A stretch of 9,608 bases of DNA. Origin: Clostridiales bacterium (GTDB taxonomy: Bacteria; Bacillota; Clostridia; Saccharofermentanales; UBA5734). This document shows, piece after piece, positions 7,137 through 9,608 of the stretch (position 1 is the stretch's first letter; every line of letters starts with the position of its first letter). The position numbers were made by a program, and so were the translations under genes. The DNA is taken from assembly GCA_007133255.1 (NCBI GenBank), contig SLMY01000038.1, positions 1 to 9,608 on the forward strand, given 5' to 3'. Below the pieces are notes generated by a model. The model was not told the origin of the DNA. It made no database searches and saw only the letters and a program-made list of their open reading frames with translations.

Positions 7137-8039
7137 TTATTTTTCACGGTGCAGCAGGTAATCGGTCAGGCCGGACAAAAACGTGCTGTCAAGTCCATCC
7201 CGCTCCTGCAGCTGGCCCAGGTAATCATAGGCCAGGGCGATTGCCTGATTCAACTGCCGGCGCGCGCCGTCAAGACCATACAGGCTGACATAAGTCGATT
7301 TGCTGTCTCTTTCATCTTTCCCGGTTGTTTTACCCATCTGCTCACGGTCAGATACCACATCCAGAATATCATCTTGAATTTGAAAGGCCAACCCGATCGC
7401 TGCGGCAAATCGTTCAAACGCGATCTGACTGTCCGCCTTTATATCAGCAAGCTTGACCATGGCCATCACCGGTGCTTTGAGCAGCGCTCCGGTTTTCATC
7501 ATATGAAGCTGACGCATTTCTTTGTCGCTGATCTTTTTTTTCTCTGCTGTCAGATCAAGTGCCTGGCCGCCGATCATCCCCTGGCTGCCGGCTGCCGCGG
7601 CAATCAGCAGCGCCGCTTCACGACTCGCTGGCTGGCGGGTGTCAATCGCCTCAAATAAAAGCTCATATGCCCGGTTCAGCAGCGCGTCTCCCGCGAGAAC
7701 AGCAAGCGCTTCGCCATAGACTATATGGCAGGTCTTGCGTCCACGGCGCCAGTCATCATCATCCATACAGGGAAGATCATCATGAATCAGCGAATAGGTG
7801 TGAATCATCTCAATCGCGCCGGCATAAGGCATGGCCCTGTCCGTCTTTATCCCCAGCATATCAGCCACGGCCAGAGCCAGAACCGGCCTGACGCGCTTGC
7901 CGCCTGCCAGCAAGCTGTAGCGCGCTGCCTCCACAACAGCACCGCCTTCACTGGCGGGCGTTTGCGGAAATAAGTCAGGCAAAGCCTTTTCAATTAAGTT
8001 AAGCCAGTCTTGATACTGACTATGAAAATCCCGCATCAT
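7137..8039 (-). CDS. ispA: Farnesyl/geranylgeranyl diphosphate synthase (IspA type)
   Basis: A trans-prenyltransferase that adds IPP to allylic diphosphates, giving FPP or GGPP for quinones and undecaprenyl carriers. Numbered from ATG 8039 (300 aa), it has GGKRVRP (46-52), the first aspartate-rich motif DDLPCMDDDD (87-96) in the bacterial DDxxxxD form, RRG just after, KTG (182-184) and the second motif DDILD (223-227). The HTYSLIHDD context before the first motif is as in IspA-type FPP synthases; chain length cannot be fixed by eye. GGGAGG (8048-8043) lies 3 nt from ATG 8039 and 6 nt from the adjacent ATG 8036, so either may start. A longer in-frame ATG at 8105 would overlap xseB by 50 nt and is unlikely. 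The gene starts 16 nt after the xseB stop. Confidence 0.96.
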   Translation of the reverse strand: MMRDFHSQYQDWLNLIEKALPDLFPQTPASEGGAVVEAARYSLLAGGKRVRPVLALAVADMLGIKTDRAMPYAGAIEMIHTYSLIHDDLPCMDDDDWRRGRKTCHIVYGEALAVLAGDALLNRAYELLFEAIDTRQPASREAALLIAAAAGSQGMIGGQALDLTAEKKKISDKEMRQLHMMKTGALLKAPVMAMVKLADIKADSQIAFERFAAAIGLAFQIQDDILDVVSDREQMGKTTGKDERDSKSTYVSLYGLDGARRQLNQAIALAYDYLGQLQERDGLDSTFLSGLTDYLLHREK

Positions 8040-8055
8040 GGGCCTCCCGACATCT

Positions 8056-8616
8056 TCAGTCAAGATCAAATGGCACTTCTTCCATTTTTTCCTGTTCTGT
8101 CTCAATCAGCTTAGTGATTTTACCTTCTATTTCATTCAGGCGGCCGGCGCAGATCCTGGCCAGATGCATGCCCTGCTGAAACAAGGTGACCGACTCATCC
8201 AGCGATAACTCGCTGGACTCAAGCTTTGTTACTATTTTTTCCAGTAAGACAACGGCTTCTTCATAGGGCATCGACTCAAAGCGCTTCATCCAGTCAGCTG
8301 TCCCTGTCTCGTCTTCAGGCTCTGTCTTTTTTTCCTTGTCAGCATTCTGATCCTGATCCATACCATCGCCACCTTCGCGATCAGTTTTAGCATCCGCCGT
8401 TTGAGCGTTTTCGTCACCGGCATCCGCCGCTTGAGCGTTTTCATCACCGGCATCCGCCGCTTGAGCGTTTTCATCACCGGCATCTGCCGTTTGAGCGTTT
8501 TCATCACCGGCATCTGCCGTTTGAGCGTTTTCGCCTCTGGCATCCGCCGCTTTCTCAAAAGCCAGTGATTCCAGATCCGGCTGCTGCATATCTTCCTTAT
8601 CCCGTTTATGATTCAT
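8056..8616 (-). CDS. xseB: Exonuclease VII small subunit with repetitive acidic N-terminal extension
   Basis: XseB binds XseA to form exonuclease VII, which degrades single-stranded DNA to oligonucleotides. The normal subunit is about 70-80 aa; this one is 186 aa. The conserved helical hairpin is residues about 108-180: MKRFESMPYEEAVVLLEKIV, then LESSELSLDESVTLFQQGM and CAGRLNEIEGKI. Ahead of it residues 24-73 contain five copies of ADAGDENAQ(T/A), with the first copy degenerate, followed by a charged linker (77-107). The extension is strongly acidic and probably disordered. ATG 8616 is supported by AAGGAGG (8632-8626) 9 nt upstream, so the extension is probably translated; an ATG at 8586 is a weaker choice and would still include the repeats. 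It overlaps xseA by 11 nt. The XseB core is certain; the role of the extension is unknown. Confidence 0.93.
   Translation of the reverse strand: MNHKRDKEDMQQPDLESLAFEKAADARGENAQTADAGDENAQTADAGDENAQAADAGDENAQAADAGDENAQTADAKTDREGGDGMDQDQNADKEKKTEPEDETGTADWMKRFESMPYEEAVVLLEKIVTKLESSELSLDESVTLFQQGMHLARICAGRLNEIEGKITKLIETEQEKMEEVPFDLD
8391..8550. repeat. 30-bp tandem repeat, about 5.3 copies, within xseB
   Basis: Five consecutive 30-bp units begin at 8391, 8421, 8451, 8481 and 8511, with a 10-bp partial unit at 8541-8550. Units 2 and 3 are identical; the others differ at one to a few positions, mainly C/T and G/A changes. The fifth unit diverges most at its right end (8531-8540). The period is a multiple of three, so copy-number change would keep the xseB frame and alter only protein length. 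Confidence 0.97.
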
Positions 8617-9608
8617 CTGACAGAACCTCCTTGCTTCTCACTTCCTTCACCTGACAACCTAATACACCATCACTGAGCCACACATCCACCTGGTCACCAG
8701 CCGTGACCATGCGGGCAGAAAATACGGTTTTGCCGTCAGGACCTTTTTTAACCAGGCCATATCCGCGGGCCAGTACTTTTAATGGGCTGAGCGCGTCAAG
8801 CTTGCCGGACAGTACAGAAATCTGGTGTTCATGGGCTGTCAGCCGCCGGCGCATCGTTTGGCTTAAAGCCTGTACATCATGATCCAGATCCAGTCTGGCT
8901 TTCTCTATGCGCTCCATCGGCCGGCGAAAAACACGGTTTTGTGTCAAATACCGTATATGCTGCCGCTGCGAAGCGAGGCGCTTTTTCAAAGCATGCGTTA
9001 GTCGCTGTTCTGTCTGGCGCAGCTGGAGCATGACATCCTGCTTAACAGGCATAACCAGTTCCGCCGCGGCAGAAGGTGTTGGCGCTCTCATATCAGCGAC
9101 AAAATCACAGATCGTGAAATCAGTTTCGTGGCCTACCGCGGACACAACCGGAATGACTGACTCAAAAACAGCTCTGGCCACGCACTCCTCATTAAAAGCC
9201 CACAGGTCCTCCATCGATCCGCCGCCGCGGCCGACAATCAGCACGTCAATGTCGTCCATCGCGTTAAACTGACGTATCGCGGCAGCGATAGCGGGGGCAG
9301 CTTCGTCGCCCTGCACCGGAACTGGCAGCAATTTTAATCTGAAATTGGGAAACCGGCGGCTGAGCACCTGAATAATATCCCGGATCACTGCGCCTGATGC
9401 TGATGTCACTACACCAATCACCTGCGGCAGGACAGGCAGTGGTTTCTTATGCTGCTGTTCAAACAGGCCTTCCCCGGCCAGTTTTTGCTTTAGCTGCTCA
9501 AACGCGAGGTGCAACGCGATCTGCTGGATAACTACGCCGGTCATCATAGCCTGCTGGCCACCCTCGCCCAGGCCTGGCGACAGTGGCAGACCCTGCAACA
9601 TGACTACC
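8606..9608 (-). CDS. xseA: Exonuclease VII large subunit, partial (N-terminus beyond window)
   Basis: The catalytic subunit of exonuclease VII, a metal-dependent nuclease that trims single-stranded DNA from both ends during repair. The frame is open to the right edge; an ATG at 9601 is internal, because residues before the AFEQLKQKLAGEGLF block align without gaps to the end of the family's OB-fold domain. Roughly the first 80-100 residues are therefore missing. Counted from 9601, seen motifs are IGVVTSASGAVIRDI (62-76), LIVGRGGGSMEDLWAFNEE (121-139) and SAVGHETDFTICDFVADMRA (154-173) with APTPSAAAE following. A long helical, probably coiled-coil region follows, then the C-terminal LSPLKVLARGYGLV. 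The stop overlaps the xseB start by 11 nt, which would help equal synthesis of the two subunits. Confidence 0.97.
   Translation of the reverse strand, partial: VVMLQGLPLSPGLGEGGQQAMMTGVVIQQIALHLAFEQLKQKLAGEGLFEQQHKKPLPVLPQVIGVVTSASGAVIRDIIQVLSRRFPNFRLKLLPVPVQGDEAAPAIAAAIRQFNAMDDIDVLIVGRGGGSMEDLWAFNEECVARAVFESVIPVVSAVGHETDFTICDFVADMRAPTPSAAAELVMPVKQDVMLQLRQTEQRLTHALKKRLASQRQHIRYLTQNRVFRRPMERIEKARLDLDHDVQALSQTMRRRLTAHEHQISVLSGKLDALSPLKVLARGYGLVKKGPDGKTVFSARMVTAGDQVDVWLSDGVLGCQVKEVRSKEVLSDES

Noticed and set aside
7149..7658. Plus-strand open frame of 169 codons opposite ispA
   Set aside because: It lies wholly within a clear ispA gene, has no recognisable family motif and no ribosome site that I trust.
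8391..8550. CRISPR-like array
   Set aside because: The units are contiguous without unique spacers and encode a peptide repeat in frame within xseB.
8286..8558. A repetitive, basic reading frame on the minus strand (MKTLKR-type repeats)
   Set aside because: It is another frame of the xseB repeats. The 30-bp period keeps every frame repetitive and open; the XseB frame has the conserved domain and the ribosome site.
9509..9601. Frameshift or truncated start of xseA near the right edge
   Set aside because: The residues before AFEQLK looked unusual, but they align without gaps to the family and the frame stays open to the edge, so the gene is simply cut by the window.

Overview
The window is an ordinary bacterial chromosome segment, very probably from a Clostridia-like member of the Bacillota. 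This is inferred from gene order. On the minus strand, reading from the right edge to the left, the order is xseA, xseB, ispA, dxs, a cytidylate-kinase-like gene, nadK, argR, recN. That is the conserved Bacillota xse–isoprenoid–nadK–argR–recN cluster. I cannot name the genus. There are no RNA genes, CRISPR arrays, insertion sequences or phage genes.

Layout: a lone plus-strand gene at about 95-1012 encodes an RluA-family pseudouridine synthase and converges on the cluster. Positions 1013-1201 are non-coding, with several small dyads and a good intrinsic terminator for the minus-strand genes. Positions 1202-4319 hold recN, argR and nadK, joined by 4-nt stop/start overlaps. A cytidylate-kinase-like gene (4431-5039) has a strong ribosome binding site and a plausible promoter of its own at about 5126-5154, inside a 28-bp tandem duplication that begins at the dxs stop codon. 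Positions 5183-9608 hold dxs, ispA, xseB and a partial xseA, all tightly packed and running off the right edge.

Functions: XseA and XseB form exonuclease VII, and RecN is a double-strand-break repair ATPase, so repair genes bracket the cluster. IspA and Dxs make and use precursors of the MEP isoprenoid pathway. NadK makes NADP, the source of reducing power for biosynthesis. ArgR is the arginine-responsive repressor.

The unusual points are: (1) XseB carries an acidic N-terminal extension of about 107 residues containing five near-identical decapeptide repeats; (2) the position usually held by the rRNA methyltransferase gene tlyA is held by the A+T-richer kinase-like gene with its own signals; (3) the dxs 3' end is tandemly duplicated, apparently supplying a promoter; (4) recN is followed by a terminator and not by spoIVB/spo0A. 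I see no clear new multi-gene system; the kinase-like gene and the XseB extension are the best leads.
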